Shown in pieces: positions 40,066 to 51,165 of a DNA stretch of 64,000 bases; the stretch's first letter is position 1; each line of letters begins with the position of its first letter. Below the pieces are notes generated by a model, which worked only from the letters and a program-made list of their open reading frames with translations, was not told where the DNA came from and ran no database searches. Origin of the DNA: Andeanibacterium sp036384795 (GTDB lineage Bacteria > Pseudomonadota > Alphaproteobacteria > Sphingomonadales > Sphingomonadaceae); assembly GCA_036384795.1 (NCBI GenBank), contig DASVLP010000074.1, forward strand, positions 1-64,000, written 5' to 3'. Made by a program: the position numbers and the translations under genes.

Positions 40066-41496
40066 TCAGTCGTCCAGCACCCAGCTGTCCTTGGTGCCGC
40101 CGCCCTGGCTCGAATTGACCACCAGCGAGCCGGGCTTGAGCGCCACCCGGGTGAGGCCGCCCGGCGTGATCTCGATCCCCTGCGGCGAGACCAGCACGAA
40201 CGGGCGCAAGTCGACGTGCCGCGGCGCAAGGCCCGCGCGGGTGAACACCGGCACCGTCGAGAGCGCCAGCGTGGGCTGGGCGATGTAGTTCGCGGGGCGT
40301 GCCTTCAACTTGTCGAGGAACTGGGCGATCTCGCGCTTCGACGAAGTCGGCCCGATTAGCATCCCGTAGCCGCCCGAGCCGTGGACTTCCTTCACCACCA
40401 GCTCGGCGATGTGCTCGATCACGTAGGCGAGGCTCTCGGGCTCGGCGCAGCGCCAGGTGGGCACGTTCGCCAGCAGCGGCTTCTCGCCGGTGTAGAATTC
40501 GACGATCTCGGGCATGAAGCTGTAGATCGCCTTGTCGTCGGCGATCCCGGTGCCGGGCGCATTGGCGATGGTGATCTTACCCGCGCGATAGACGTCGAAG
40601 ATGCCCGGCACGCCCAGCACGCTTTCGGGCTTGAAGGTCAGCGGGTCGAGGAAATCGTCGTCGACCCGGCGATAGAGCACGTCGATCGGCCGGTAGCCCG
40701 CGGTGGTGCGCATCTGCACCCGCCCCTCGACCACCCGCAAATCGCTGCCTTCGACCAGCTCGGCGCCCATCTGGTCGGCGAGGAACGCGTGCTCGAAATA
40801 GGCCGAGTTGTAGATCCCGGGCGTCAGCACGGCGACCACCGGCTTGGCCGAAGAACCGGACGGAGCGCAGGCCGCAAGGCTCTTCGCCAGCCGCCGCGGA
40901 TAGTCCGACACCGGCCGCACCGGCACGCGCGCGAACAGCTCGGGGAACATCGCCATCATCGTCTCGCGATTCTCGAGCATGTACGAGACGCCGCTCGGCG
41001 TGCGGGCGTTGTCCTCCAGCACCATGAACTCGTCCGGCCCGGTGCGCACCAGGTCGATCCCGACGATATGCGTGTAGACTCCGCCCGGCGGGGTGAAGCC
41101 GACCATCTGCGGCAGCCATGCGTCGTTGTCGGCGAACAGTCGCACCGGCAGCCGCCCGGCGCGGATGATCTCCTGCCGGTGGTACATGTCGTGCATGAAC
41201 GCGTTGAGCGCACGCACCCGCTGCTCGATCCCGCGCGACAGCCGGCGCCACTCAGCCCCGGTGACGATCCGCGGCACCATGTCGAACGGGATCAGCCGCT
41301 CCTCGCCGTCGGCCTCGCCGTAGACGTTGAAGGTGATGCCGGTGCGGCGGAACGCGCTCTCGGCCTCGCGATGCTTGCGCCGCATCAGCGCCGCGTCCTG
41401 CTCGCCGAACCAGGTGTGATAGTGGCGATAGGCCGGGCGGATCGTGCCGTCGGCCTCGTACATCTCGTTGAAGGTGCCTGCCCGCGTGCCGTCCAT
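40066..41496 (-). CDS. Circularly permuted ATP-grasp type 2 protein
   Basis: 476 residues, a peptide-ligase-like enzyme. Conserved segments: RRKHREAESAFRRTGITFNV, RLFADNDAWLPQ, VLEDNARTPSGVSYMLENR and VVKEVHGSGGYGMLIG. It is first in the operon with alpha-E, transglutaminase and Anbu genes and is presumed to make the peptide they process. Start at 41496 (MDGTRAG) is preferred; a TTG further upstream at 41547 is less likely. Confidence 0.9.
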   Translation of the reverse strand: MDGTRAGTFNEMYEADGTIRPAYRHYHTWFGEQDAALMRRKHREAESAFRRTGITFNVYGEADGEERLIPFDMVPRIVTGAEWRRLSRGIEQRVRALNAFMHDMYHRQEIIRAGRLPVRLFADNDAWLPQMVGFTPPGGVYTHIVGIDLVRTGPDEFMVLEDNARTPSGVSYMLENRETMMAMFPELFARVPVRPVSDYPRRLAKSLAACAPSGSSAKPVVAVLTPGIYNSAYFEHAFLADQMGAELVEGSDLRVVEGRVQMRTTAGYRPIDVLYRRVDDDFLDPLTFKPESVLGVPGIFDVYRAGKITIANAPGTGIADDKAIYSFMPEIVEFYTGEKPLLANVPTWRCAEPESLAYVIEHIAELVVKEVHGSGGYGMLIGPTSSKREIAQFLDKLKARPANYIAQPTLALSTVPVFTRAGLAPRHVDLRPFVLVSPQGIEITPGGLTRVALKPGSLVVNSSQGGGTKDSWVLDD

Positions 41497-41557
41497 CAGA
41501 TGCCCATGTTGCAATGCAACACTGGCACGGGAAGCCTCTGCTGCCAAGTGGCGGAAT

Positions 41558-42343
41558 TCAGGCGGCGGTTTCGAGTTCCCGCAGCACCGCCGCGATCGCC
41601 TCGTCCGAATAGGCGAAGCCGATGTGCGAGCAGCGCAGGGCGATCGCCCGGTCGCGCTCGCCGGGCTTGCCGCGGGCGCAGCGGGCGTGGACCAGGCCGT
41701 CGCGCGGGCTCCACAGCGCGACCGTCGGCACCGGCGGCTTTTCCGCGCGGTTCCGGCCGATCGGCGGGTTGTCGACCGAATGCCCGGTGATCAGGTGATA
41801 GAGCCGCCAGACGTTGTTCGCGTGGCCATCGCCCGAGAACGGCGAGCCCATCGTCACGACTTTGGCGACCGCCTCGGGCTGGCGCTTGGCGATCTCGCGG
41901 GCGAAGATGCCGCCCAGGCTCCAGCCGACCAGCCAGACTTTCTCGCCGTAGCGACGGTGAAGCTCGGCTACGCGGGCGTTGAGCAGCTCGAAGTTTTCCC
42001 GGGTGGGCCCGAGATTGACGCCGAGGCCCCAGCGCTTGACCACGTGGCCCGCCTGCTCGAGCTTTCTCGCCATGTGTCGCATGCGCACCGGGTGCGTGCC
42101 GAAGCCGGGCAGCAGCATCACCACGCGCGGCTCTTCCGCCGGCGCGACCTCGAGCGTGTCGTGCAGGCGCTCGAACGGGCGAGCGAGAAAATCGAGCTCG
42201 CCGAACAGCAGGCGCAGCGGCGGGCCTTTGACACCCGCCGGGCAACGCTCAGCTACCAGTTGGGCACGCGCGCGCATGTCGTCCAACCACGAGCTCTGCC
42301 CGAGCGCGATGCCGTTTCCGGAGATGCGATTCGCCTGGCCCAT
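41558..42343 (-). CDS. Alpha/beta hydrolase
   Basis: 261 residues. An alpha/beta fold with VVMLLPGFGTHPVRM (oxyanion region) and nucleophile elbow GWSLGG (VWLVGWSLGGIFAREIA), a PGAP1/lipase-like pattern. Cytosolic, substrate unknown. It lies 61 bp upstream of the ATP-grasp gene on the same strand and may share its promoter. Confidence 0.75.
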   Translation of the reverse strand: MGQANRISGNGIALGQSSWLDDMRARAQLVAERCPAGVKGPPLRLLFGELDFLARPFERLHDTLEVAPAEEPRVVMLLPGFGTHPVRMRHMARKLEQAGHVVKRWGLGVNLGPTRENFELLNARVAELHRRYGEKVWLVGWSLGGIFAREIAKRQPEAVAKVVTMGSPFSGDGHANNVWRLYHLITGHSVDNPPIGRNRAEKPPVPTVALWSPRDGLVHARCARGKPGERDRAIALRCSHIGFAYSDEAIAAVLRELETAA

Positions 42344-42439
42344 AAGCGGACAATGTAACAAAACCGACTTATTTCCAGGTGAACGATTTTTTCGGCGGTC
42401 AGAACCTTGTCGGAATTGCCGGCGCGGCGACTTGCGCTG

Positions 42440-42991
42440 TCAAGTCTCGTCGGGCGTGCCGCGGCATTCGCCGACCCGCTTCGCGTCGACCGACATCGCC
42501 ATCGTCATGTTTTCCATCGGGCCCTTGCCGCTGCTCTCGGAGCGCACGGCCATCTGGTAGCTGTCGGACGAGAACGTGCCCGAAATAGTCGTCTTGGTCT
42601 GATGACCATCGTTGTCGCAGGTGGCGACACCGTCGATTTTGCCGCCGCCCATCGCGAAGTGATCGTACTTGCAGTCCTTGCTCATCCCGCCGAACAGCGA
42701 AGCCTTGTCCGCCTTCACTTGGTCCGCGGTCACGCAGCTGACGATCTTCTGGTCGCCGCGCGCCGCCGCGAGCTTGGCCTGTGCCTCAGGCGGAAGGCCC
42801 GGCATCGCCATCTCGGTGACGTGCATCGTGCCTTCCCAGCGGCCGGGGGAGATCATGTCGACGCCCCCCGCGGCGACGACTTTCTTGGCCACTTCGTCCC
42901 CGCTGGCGTTGTCCGCCGTGACCGTCGGGCCTTTGTTGCAGGCGGCCAGGGCCGCGATCGCCGCAAGCGGCAATAATGCCGAAACACGCAT
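42440..42991 (-). CDS. DUF3617 family lipoprotein
   Basis: 183 residues with a lipobox (ALAAC). Typical DUF3617 features: ISPGRWEGTMHVTEM, a Cys-containing segment VSCVTADQVKA and DCKYDHFAMGGGKIDG. These periplasmic or outer-membrane lipoproteins are abundant in sphingomonads and of unknown function. Confidence 0.8.
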   Translation of the reverse strand: MRVSALLPLAAIAALAACNKGPTVTADNASGDEVAKKVVAAGGVDMISPGRWEGTMHVTEMAMPGLPPEAQAKLAAARGDQKIVSCVTADQVKADKASLFGGMSKDCKYDHFAMGGGKIDGVATCDNDGHQTKTTISGTFSSDSYQMAVRSESSGKGPMENMTMAMSVDAKRVGECRGTPDET

Positions 42992-43090
42992 GAAACTTCT
43001 CCCCCTGTCGTGGCGGACGCGCCACTCCAGGAAGAGAAATATCAGCCTATTTCATCGCTGCCAACGCCGGCGGGCGGCGCCGGCGGACGA

Positions 43091-43225
43091 TCAATGATAG
43101 GGGTCACCGTCGTGGTGGTGGTGATGGTAACCGGAACCATGGAGGTGGTGGCGGCCGTCATGCGCGCAGCCGGCGAGGGCGACGGCGGCGAACGCCAGCG
43201 CTCCGATCGTTATCAAGCGTTTCAC
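43091..43225 (-). CDS. Small His-rich lipoprotein
   Basis: 44 residues from a GTG start with GGAG 9 nt upstream. Signal peptide MKRLITIGALAFAAVALAGC gives a 25-residue mature lipopeptide with ten His, including five in a row. Metal binding (Ni, Zn or Cu) at the outer or inner membrane is an inference. It lies between DUF3617 and uvrB and is too short for many gene finders. Confidence 0.7.
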   Translation of the reverse strand: MKRLITIGALAFAAVALAGCAHDGRHHLHGSGYHHHHHDGDPYH

Positions 43226-43363
43226 GGGGATCTTCTCCTTCAAGCCTTCTTCGTGCCGGCCAGGTTGCGCCCGTCCGATTGGCTCAACGCTGAATGCGCC
43301 GGTCAGGTCCCATGCAGCCTTCGGCCGCTTGCGGATGGAGCGCCCGTTCGCCATATGTACCGC

Positions 43364-45553
<2,190 letters not shown>

Positions 45554-45687
45554 GAAATCAGGAAACGGGGATTCCTGCGCGTTAGAGTGTGGTCAACATC
45601 CTTTATTTCACTTTTTTTGCTTTTCGCTTGTTGCAATTGGGGCAAACAGGGGATTGATAGTCGGCTGCATTCGAAAACGAGGCAGCC

Positions 45688-45942
45688 ATGACACGCATCG
45701 ACAAGCTCTACGAACGCCTGCTTGCCAATCCGCGCGCGACCATCTCGTTTCGCGATTTCGAGAAACTGCTGAAAGCGTTCGGCTTCGAGCATGTGCGGAC
45801 GACTGGCAGCCATCGGCAATACGTCCATCCGAAGCTCTCACGGCCCTTGCCTGTCCAGCCGACGAGCAAGGACGCGAAGCATTACCAGGTCCGCGAATTT
45901 CTTGAACTTGTCGAGGAGCACAGCTTATATATCGAGCCGTGA
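45688..45942 (+). CDS. hicA: HicA type II toxin (mRNA interferase)
   Basis: 84 residues with a dsRNA-binding-like fold and the active-site motif GSHRQYVHP (catalytic His). HicA cleaves mRNA when not bound by HicB. Here the N-terminus is longer than in the smallest HicA proteins. The stop overlaps the hicB GTG start, typical of the hicAB operon. Confidence 0.87.
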   Translation: MTRIDKLYERLLANPRATISFRDFEKLLKAFGFEHVRTTGSHRQYVHPKLSRPLPVQPTSKDAKHYQVREFLELVEEHSLYIEP

Positions 45943-46163
45943 ACGAGCCCCATTATCATATCAATCTGTTCTGGTCCGCCGAGGACGCGTGCTGGATTGC
46001 CGACGTGCCCGACTTGCGGCCATGCTCGGCCCATGGCGATACTCGCGCCGAAGCACTCGCCAACATCAACGATGCTATCGAGGGCTGGCTCGATGTCGCC
46101 CGCGAGCACAATATGCCTATTCCTGAAGCGCGTTATCGACCCGCGATTTACGCCGCTCGCTAA
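45939..46163 (+). CDS. hicB: HicB antitoxin
   Basis: 74 residues from a GTG overlapping hicA. A partial RNase H-like fold: HINLFWSAEDACWIADVPDL, then HGDTRAEALANINDAIEGWL, the HicB signature. It neutralises HicA. No clear C-terminal HTH/RHH domain is visible, so autoregulation may be absent or use another mode. Confidence 0.87.
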   Translation: MNEPHYHINLFWSAEDACWIADVPDLRPCSAHGDTRAEALANINDAIEGWLDVAREHNMPIPEARYRPAIYAAR

Positions 46164-46208
46164 TTGACTGCGCGTTTGCGCTAGCGGCTATGGAGGCAGA
46201 CTTAGCCA

Positions 46209-48254
46209 TCAGCTCGCCTGCGCCAACTCCACCAAGCTCCCCGGCGTCAGCACTTGTGGCAGTTGCTGCGCGTCGGCGCCGGGCTTGTACCACAAGTAGA
46301 GCGGGATCCCGCCCGCACCCTGCGCGGTAAGGAAGCGGGTGATTGCGGGGTCGCGGGTGGTCCAGTCGCCCTTGAGCGCGACCACGCCGGCCTTGGCGAA
46401 CGCGTCGCGGGTGGCGTCGCGTTCGATCGCGAGGTTCTCGTTGACCTTGCAGGTCAGGCACCAGTCGGCGGTGAACCACACGAACACCGGCTTGCCGCTC
46501 GCGCGGGCCGAGGCGAGCGCGGCTTCGCTGAACGGCCTGGCGGGGATCACGCCTTGTTCGGCTGCGTGTGAAGCCGGGGCATAGAGCCGCGGCAACAGCA
46601 ACGCGCCGACCCCCGCCGCCGCCAGCACACCGACTGCGGCGGGCGCCAGTGCGCTTCGCCCCGCGCTTTGGCGGTGGCCGGCGACCCGCAGGCCGATCAG
46701 CACGGCAACGGCGAGCGCACCCGCGGCGATCGCGAACGCCTCGCCGCCGAGCCGCCAGCACAGCCACAGCAGCGCCAAGGCAGTCAGACCCATGGGCACC
46801 GCGAGCACTTTGCGGAACGTGTTCATCCACCCGCCCGGCCGCGGCAGCAGCTTGCGCAGCGGCGGGACGTAGCCGAGCAGCAGGAACGGCAGCGCAAGCC
46901 CAAGCCCGAGCAGCGCGAACAGCAGCAGACCCTCCCATGCCGGCAGCAGCAGCGCCGCGCCCATCGCGGTCGCCATGAACGGCCCGGTGCACGGCGTCGC
47001 GACAAACGCGGCGAGCAGCCCGGTGGCGAACGCGCCGAGCGGCTCGCCGCTGCCCGAGACCGACAGCGACGGCAGCTCGAACAGGCCCGCGAAGTTGGCG
47101 GCGATCGCGGCGGCCAAGACCAGCAGGAACACCACCACGCCCGGGTCCTGGAGCTGGAACGCCCAGCCGATCTCGCTGCCCGCCGCGCGCAGCGCCAGGA
47201 TCGCGCCGCCGAGCACGAGGCAGGCGAGTACCACGCCCGAGGTGTAGGCGAGCCCCTCGCGCCGCGCGTCGGCCTCGCTTTCGCCGGCGCGGGCAAGGCT
47301 CAGCGCCTTGAGGCTGAGGATCGGGAACACGCAGGGCATCACGTTGAGCACCAGCCCGCCGCCCAACGCGAGCAGCGCCAGCAGCCACAGCGGCGCAAGC
47401 GGAGGTGCGCCGGCGCCGGCGAGCGGCTCCCCGCCGTTCGGAACCGCGCCTGCCGAAGCCGCGAACCGGACGCCGTCACCCTTTTCGTCGAGCTTGAGAA
47501 TGCCCGACACCTCGCCCGGCGAAGAACCTGAAGTGGACTTTAGCTTCAGCGAAACGGTCAGCAAATCGCCCTTTCGGCGGAACTCCTGCGGCGCGGCGTA
47601 ATCGATCAGCTCGGTGTTATCGAGGAACACGTGCGGCTCGGCGATCTTGAGCGAAGCGGGCAGCGGAATGCCGATCCTGAGCGTCCCGCCTCCTGCCGCG
47701 AACGTCGCCTTGCGATCGAGCAGCGGCGGGATCGCCGCGCGCCAGGCGTCGAACCGCGGATCGCGCGCGCCGGCGCCGCCGACCGTGACCGTGGCGGCAA
47801 GGGTCGCGTGTTCGGGCACGCAGATCTCGCGCGTGCAGACCAGCCAGCGCGCCTCGACCGTCAGGTTGCGCGGCCCCTGCGCCGCATCGGCCGGAACCTT
47901 CACCGGCACCAGCAGCGCGTAAGGCCCTTCGTAGACGTGGTTCATCAGCCCGGCGATCAGCAGCGTCTGCGGCACCGGATACTGCGGCTCGCCCGCCTGC
48001 CAGCCGGCCGGCAACGCCCAGTCGAGCTGGGTGCCGAAGCCCGCGTCGCCGGGGTTGGACCAATAGCCGTGCCAGCCCGGCTGCGGCGTCATCGCCAGCG
48101 CCAGATCGACCGTGCCGCCCGGCTGCACCGGACCTTCCGGCACCAGTTCGGCGGCCATGTGGTTTTCGGCCAACGCGGGCTGCGCGACCGCCGTCACGAA
48201 CAGCGCGAGGATCAGGGCCACGAGCCGCGGCAGATGCAATGGTCTTGCAAGCAT
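46209..48254 (-). CDS. Thiol:disulfide interchange protein DsbD-like
   Basis: 681 residues. A signal peptide, an N-terminal periplasmic domain with a Cys pair (VCTREICVPEH), a multi-helix transmembrane domain (from about residue 290), and a C-terminal thioredoxin domain with CLTC near residue 600 and cis-Pro GIPLYLWY. Transfers reducing power across the inner membrane to periplasmic thioredoxins. Start at 48254 is set by the signal peptide. Confidence 0.92.
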   Translation of the reverse strand: MLARPLHLPRLVALILALFVTAVAQPALAENHMAAELVPEGPVQPGGTVDLALAMTPQPGWHGYWSNPGDAGFGTQLDWALPAGWQAGEPQYPVPQTLLIAGLMNHVYEGPYALLVPVKVPADAAQGPRNLTVEARWLVCTREICVPEHATLAATVTVGGAGARDPRFDAWRAAIPPLLDRKATFAAGGGTLRIGIPLPASLKIAEPHVFLDNTELIDYAAPQEFRRKGDLLTVSLKLKSTSGSSPGEVSGILKLDEKGDGVRFAASAGAVPNGGEPLAGAGAPPLAPLWLLALLALGGGLVLNVMPCVFPILSLKALSLARAGESEADARREGLAYTSGVVLACLVLGGAILALRAAGSEIGWAFQLQDPGVVVFLLVLAAAIAANFAGLFELPSLSVSGSGEPLGAFATGLLAAFVATPCTGPFMATAMGAALLLPAWEGLLLFALLGLGLALPFLLLGYVPPLRKLLPRPGGWMNTFRKVLAVPMGLTALALLWLCWRLGGEAFAIAAGALAVAVLIGLRVAGHRQSAGRSALAPAAVGVLAAAGVGALLLPRLYAPASHAAEQGVIPARPFSEAALASARASGKPVFVWFTADWCLTCKVNENLAIERDATRDAFAKAGVVALKGDWTTRDPAITRFLTAQGAGGIPLYLWYKPGADAQQLPQVLTPGSLVELAQAS

Positions 48255-48282
48255 GGCGGCGCGAGTTCTAGGGATTGGGGCA

Positions 48283-49497
48283 ATGACCGACAAGCGCGAA
48301 CTCCTGATCCTCGGCGGCGGGCTCGTCGGCATCACGCTCGCGCTGGCGGCTGCGCGCAAGGGCCTGTCGAGCCATGTGGTCGACCGCGCCGATCCGGCCG
48401 CGCTGACCGCCGAAGGCTTCGACGGGCGGGCGAGCGCGATCTCGACCGCAAGCTGGAACCTGTTCACCAACATCGGCCTTGCCGACCGGCTCGCGCCGCA
48501 CGGCTGCCCGATCGAAGCGATCGCGGTGACCGACGCGATGCGGCCCGGCCGGCTCGATTTCCGGCCCGAACCGCACGAAGGATCGCTGGGCCTGATGTTC
48601 GCCAACCGCGAGTTGCGGCTGGCACTTTACGAGGCGGCGAAAGATGAACCGCTGATCGCCTGGCACGCGCCCGCCGAAGTGGTCGAGCGCGATCGCGGCG
48701 AGTTCGGCGTCTCGGCCACGCTGGCCGGCGGCGAGCAGCTTCACGCCAGCCTGATGATCGGCGCCGAAGGCCGCCGTTCGCCGACCCGCGAGGAAGCCGG
48801 CCTCCCCCTGGCGCAGTGGGACTACCGGCACCGCGCGCTGATCACAGGGCTCGATCACGACAAACCGCACGACAACGTCGCGTGGGAGATCTTTTATCCG
48901 GACGGCCCGTTCGCGCTGCTGCCGATGAAGGACGGGGCAGACGGGCAGCACCGCAGCGCGCTCGTCTGGACCGTGCCGGAAAGCGAAGCCGAGGGCTGGC
49001 TTGCGCTTTCGGAGCGTGGCTTCGCGGCCGAAGCGCATAAGCGGATGCACGGCCTGTTCGGCGAAATCCGCCTGAACAGCCCGCGCAGTTCCTACCCGCT
49101 CGGGTTCCAGCACACCGCGCGGATCACCGCCGAGCGGCTCGCGCTGGTCGGCGATGCCGCGCACGGCATCCACCCGATCGCCGGCCAGGGGCTCAACCTC
49201 GGCTTGCGCGACGTGGGCGCGCTGGTCGAAGTGCTGGTCGAAGGCATGCGCCTGGGGCTCGAGCCGGGCGATGCGCAACTGCTCGCGCGTTACGAACGCT
49301 GGCGCAACCTCGACAGCTTCAGCGTGGCGCTGGCGACCGACGGCCTCACCCGGCTGTTCGGCGTGCCCGGCCGCGCCGCCTCCGCCGTCCGCCGCTTCGG
49401 CATGGCCGGCGTGCAGCGCACGCCGTTGCTCAAGCGCTTCTTCATGGACGAGGCCCGCGGGATGAGCGGGGACCTGCCGGAGCTGCTGCGCGCCTAA
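48283..49497 (+). CDS. UbiH/UbiF/VisC-family FAD-dependent monooxygenase
   Basis: 404 residues. FAD-binding GxGxxG-type N-terminus (LILGGGLVGITLALAAARKG), the middle Asp-Gly segment (MIGAEGRRSPTREEA) and GDAAHGIHPIAGQGLNLG near the C-terminus. The family hydroxylates the ubiquinone ring; which position is not clear. Convergent with the mitofilin-like gene, with a 4-bp stop overlap. Confidence 0.88.
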   Translation: MTDKRELLILGGGLVGITLALAAARKGLSSHVVDRADPAALTAEGFDGRASAISTASWNLFTNIGLADRLAPHGCPIEAIAVTDAMRPGRLDFRPEPHEGSLGLMFANRELRLALYEAAKDEPLIAWHAPAEVVERDRGEFGVSATLAGGEQLHASLMIGAEGRRSPTREEAGLPLAQWDYRHRALITGLDHDKPHDNVAWEIFYPDGPFALLPMKDGADGQHRSALVWTVPESEAEGWLALSERGFAAEAHKRMHGLFGEIRLNSPRSSYPLGFQHTARITAERLALVGDAAHGIHPIAGQGLNLGLRDVGALVEVLVEGMRLGLEPGDAQLLARYERWRNLDSFSVALATDGLTRLFGVPGRAASAVRRFGMAGVQRTPLLKRFFMDEARGMSGDLPELLRA

Positions 49498-50429
49498 GTA
49501 GCCCCAGGTGCCTTGGCCGCGCCTGCTGGGCTCGGCTGCTGCACCGCCTTGCCGCTGGCATCGCGCAGTGTCCGCGGCTCCAGCACCGCGACCGTCTCGA
49601 GCATGTCGAGCGCGCGCTCAGCGGCCGCGTAGCGCTCGGCGTCGGCCAGCCATTGCTGCGCCGCCGGCGCACCGGGCAGCTGGCGCACTTCGGCGATCGC
49701 GAGCTCGACCTGGCCGTTGTCCAGCCGCCGCTGCGCGCGCGCGAGCCGGTTCTGCGGCGCCGGCGAAGGGGTTTCTTCGCTGCGGACGATGAACAGTTCG
49801 CTCACCTGCCGCTTGAACCACTGCCAGCTGATCCCTTGCTCGCTTTCATCGACCAGCCGCGGCGCAAGCCCGTCGAGCCGGTCCTTCAGCTGGTCGGCGG
49901 TGACCGGATTGTTCGCCTCGGCCAGGATCGCGCGCACCGCGTTGGGATGCGCATCGCCGAAGCGCAACTTGAGCTGCTCGCCGAGATAGCCGAGGGGCGC
50001 ACCGCGCTCGATCGCCCGGCGCGAAGCGAACGCGATCAGCAGTCCTTCCGCCCGCGCGACATTTCCCGAGGCGGCCTGCGCCTGAAGGTCGAGCTGGGCA
50101 AGCCGCTGCTCCATCCCCACCACCCGCGCCTCGAGCCCGCCTTGCTGCTGGGCGACTTTCGCGACCGCCTGCACCGCGGTCTTGGCCGCGGCCTGGTCGC
50201 TCGCGCCCGGGCTAGGCTGCGCGGCAGCTGGCGGGGCGGACGGCATCGCGGCGGGGGCAGCCGCGCTGTGCCAGGAGATCGGCAGCAAGTTGCCCCACGC
50301 GAGCAGGCCGACGGTTGCCGCGCCGAGCAGGAACGCGGCCAGCATGCCGGCCACCAGAACCCGCACGCGGCCGCCCCTGGGCGCCGCCGCCTGCCCGGTC
50401 ATCCGGCCGTAGAAGTCCTGTTGTTCCAT
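49494..50429 (-). CDS. Mitofilin-like membrane protein next to hemD
   Basis: 311 residues. One N-terminal transmembrane helix (LVAGMLAAFLLGAATVGLLA), then a Pro/Ala linker, coiled coil (GGLEARVVGMEQRLAQLDLQ) and a helical C-terminal domain. Alphaproteobacterial proteins of this type are related to mitochondrial Mic60/mitofilin and sit downstream of hemD, as here. It lies 58 bp after hemD. Confidence 0.78.
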   Translation of the reverse strand: MEQQDFYGRMTGQAAAPRGGRVRVLVAGMLAAFLLGAATVGLLAWGNLLPISWHSAAAPAAMPSAPPAAAQPSPGASDQAAAKTAVQAVAKVAQQQGGLEARVVGMEQRLAQLDLQAQAASGNVARAEGLLIAFASRRAIERGAPLGYLGEQLKLRFGDAHPNAVRAILAEANNPVTADQLKDRLDGLAPRLVDESEQGISWQWFKRQVSELFIVRSEETPSPAPQNRLARAQRRLDNGQVELAIAEVRQLPGAPAAQQWLADAERYAAAERALDMLETVAVLEPRTLRDASGKAVQQPSPAGAAKAPGAT

Positions 50430-50487
50430 CCTGTCCTTATCGACCCGCGAGCGCGTTACCGCGCCTCTCCCGTCCGACAAGCCGTGT

Positions 50488-51165
50488 TCAATGGCACATG
50501 TCCCGCGCGAGCGCCAGTAGCGCGGCCTCGGTGGGCGTTTGCGCGGCGCGGACCGCGGCCCAGCCCGACCCGGCGGCCGCCGAAATGCGCGGACCGAGGG
50601 CGGCGAGCGCGATCGGAGCGCGCAGCACGCCCCGCCGGTCGCATTCGGCAGCGAAATGGCGCGCGGCGGCGGCGGAATGGAGCAAGACCACCGCACCCTC
50701 CCGCAGCAGATCGGCCAGCTGCGGCGGCAATGGCAGCATATCCAGGCCGTAAACGATCCGCGTCTCGAGCTCGATTCCCTCGGGCGCGATGAGCGGAACG
50801 TGCTCCGCCCCGGCGAGCCGCAGCAGCCGCAACGGGCGGGTCGCGAGCCGGCCGAGCAGCTTCTGCAAGCCCGCATCGCCGACCGTCTCGACCCGAAGGC
50901 CAGCCCGGTCGGCAGCGCACGCGGTCGCCTCCCCCACCGCGTGCACCGGCTTGTCCCGAAAGCGGTCCAGCCGCGGGCCGGCGAGCCGGATCGCGCTGGC
51001 GCTGCCCACCAGCAACCCGTCGACTTGCCCGGGATCGGGCGCCTGCCAGTCGCGCGGGCGGTACTCGAACAACGGCCAACCGGCGATTTCGAGCCCCGCC
51101 GCTCGCCCTGCTTCGAGCGTCGCCGACAAGCCCGGCTCCGGCCGGATGGCGACGATCCGCCTCAC
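50488..51165 (-). CDS. hemD: Uroporphyrinogen-III synthase
   Basis: 225 residues beginning VRRIVAIRPEPGL at a GTG that overlaps the hemC stop (GTGA). HemD is poorly conserved, but the two-domain pattern, DGLLVGSASAIRLAGP, VVLLHSAAAARHFA and the position after hemC support it. It closes and inverts ring D of hydroxymethylbilane in haem synthesis. Confidence 0.87.
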   Translation of the reverse strand: MRRIVAIRPEPGLSATLEAGRAAGLEIAGWPLFEYRPRDWQAPDPGQVDGLLVGSASAIRLAGPRLDRFRDKPVHAVGEATACAADRAGLRVETVGDAGLQKLLGRLATRPLRLLRLAGAEHVPLIAPEGIELETRIVYGLDMLPLPPQLADLLREGAVVLLHSAAAARHFAAECDRRGVLRAPIALAALGPRISAAAGSGWAAVRAAQTPTEAALLALARDMCH

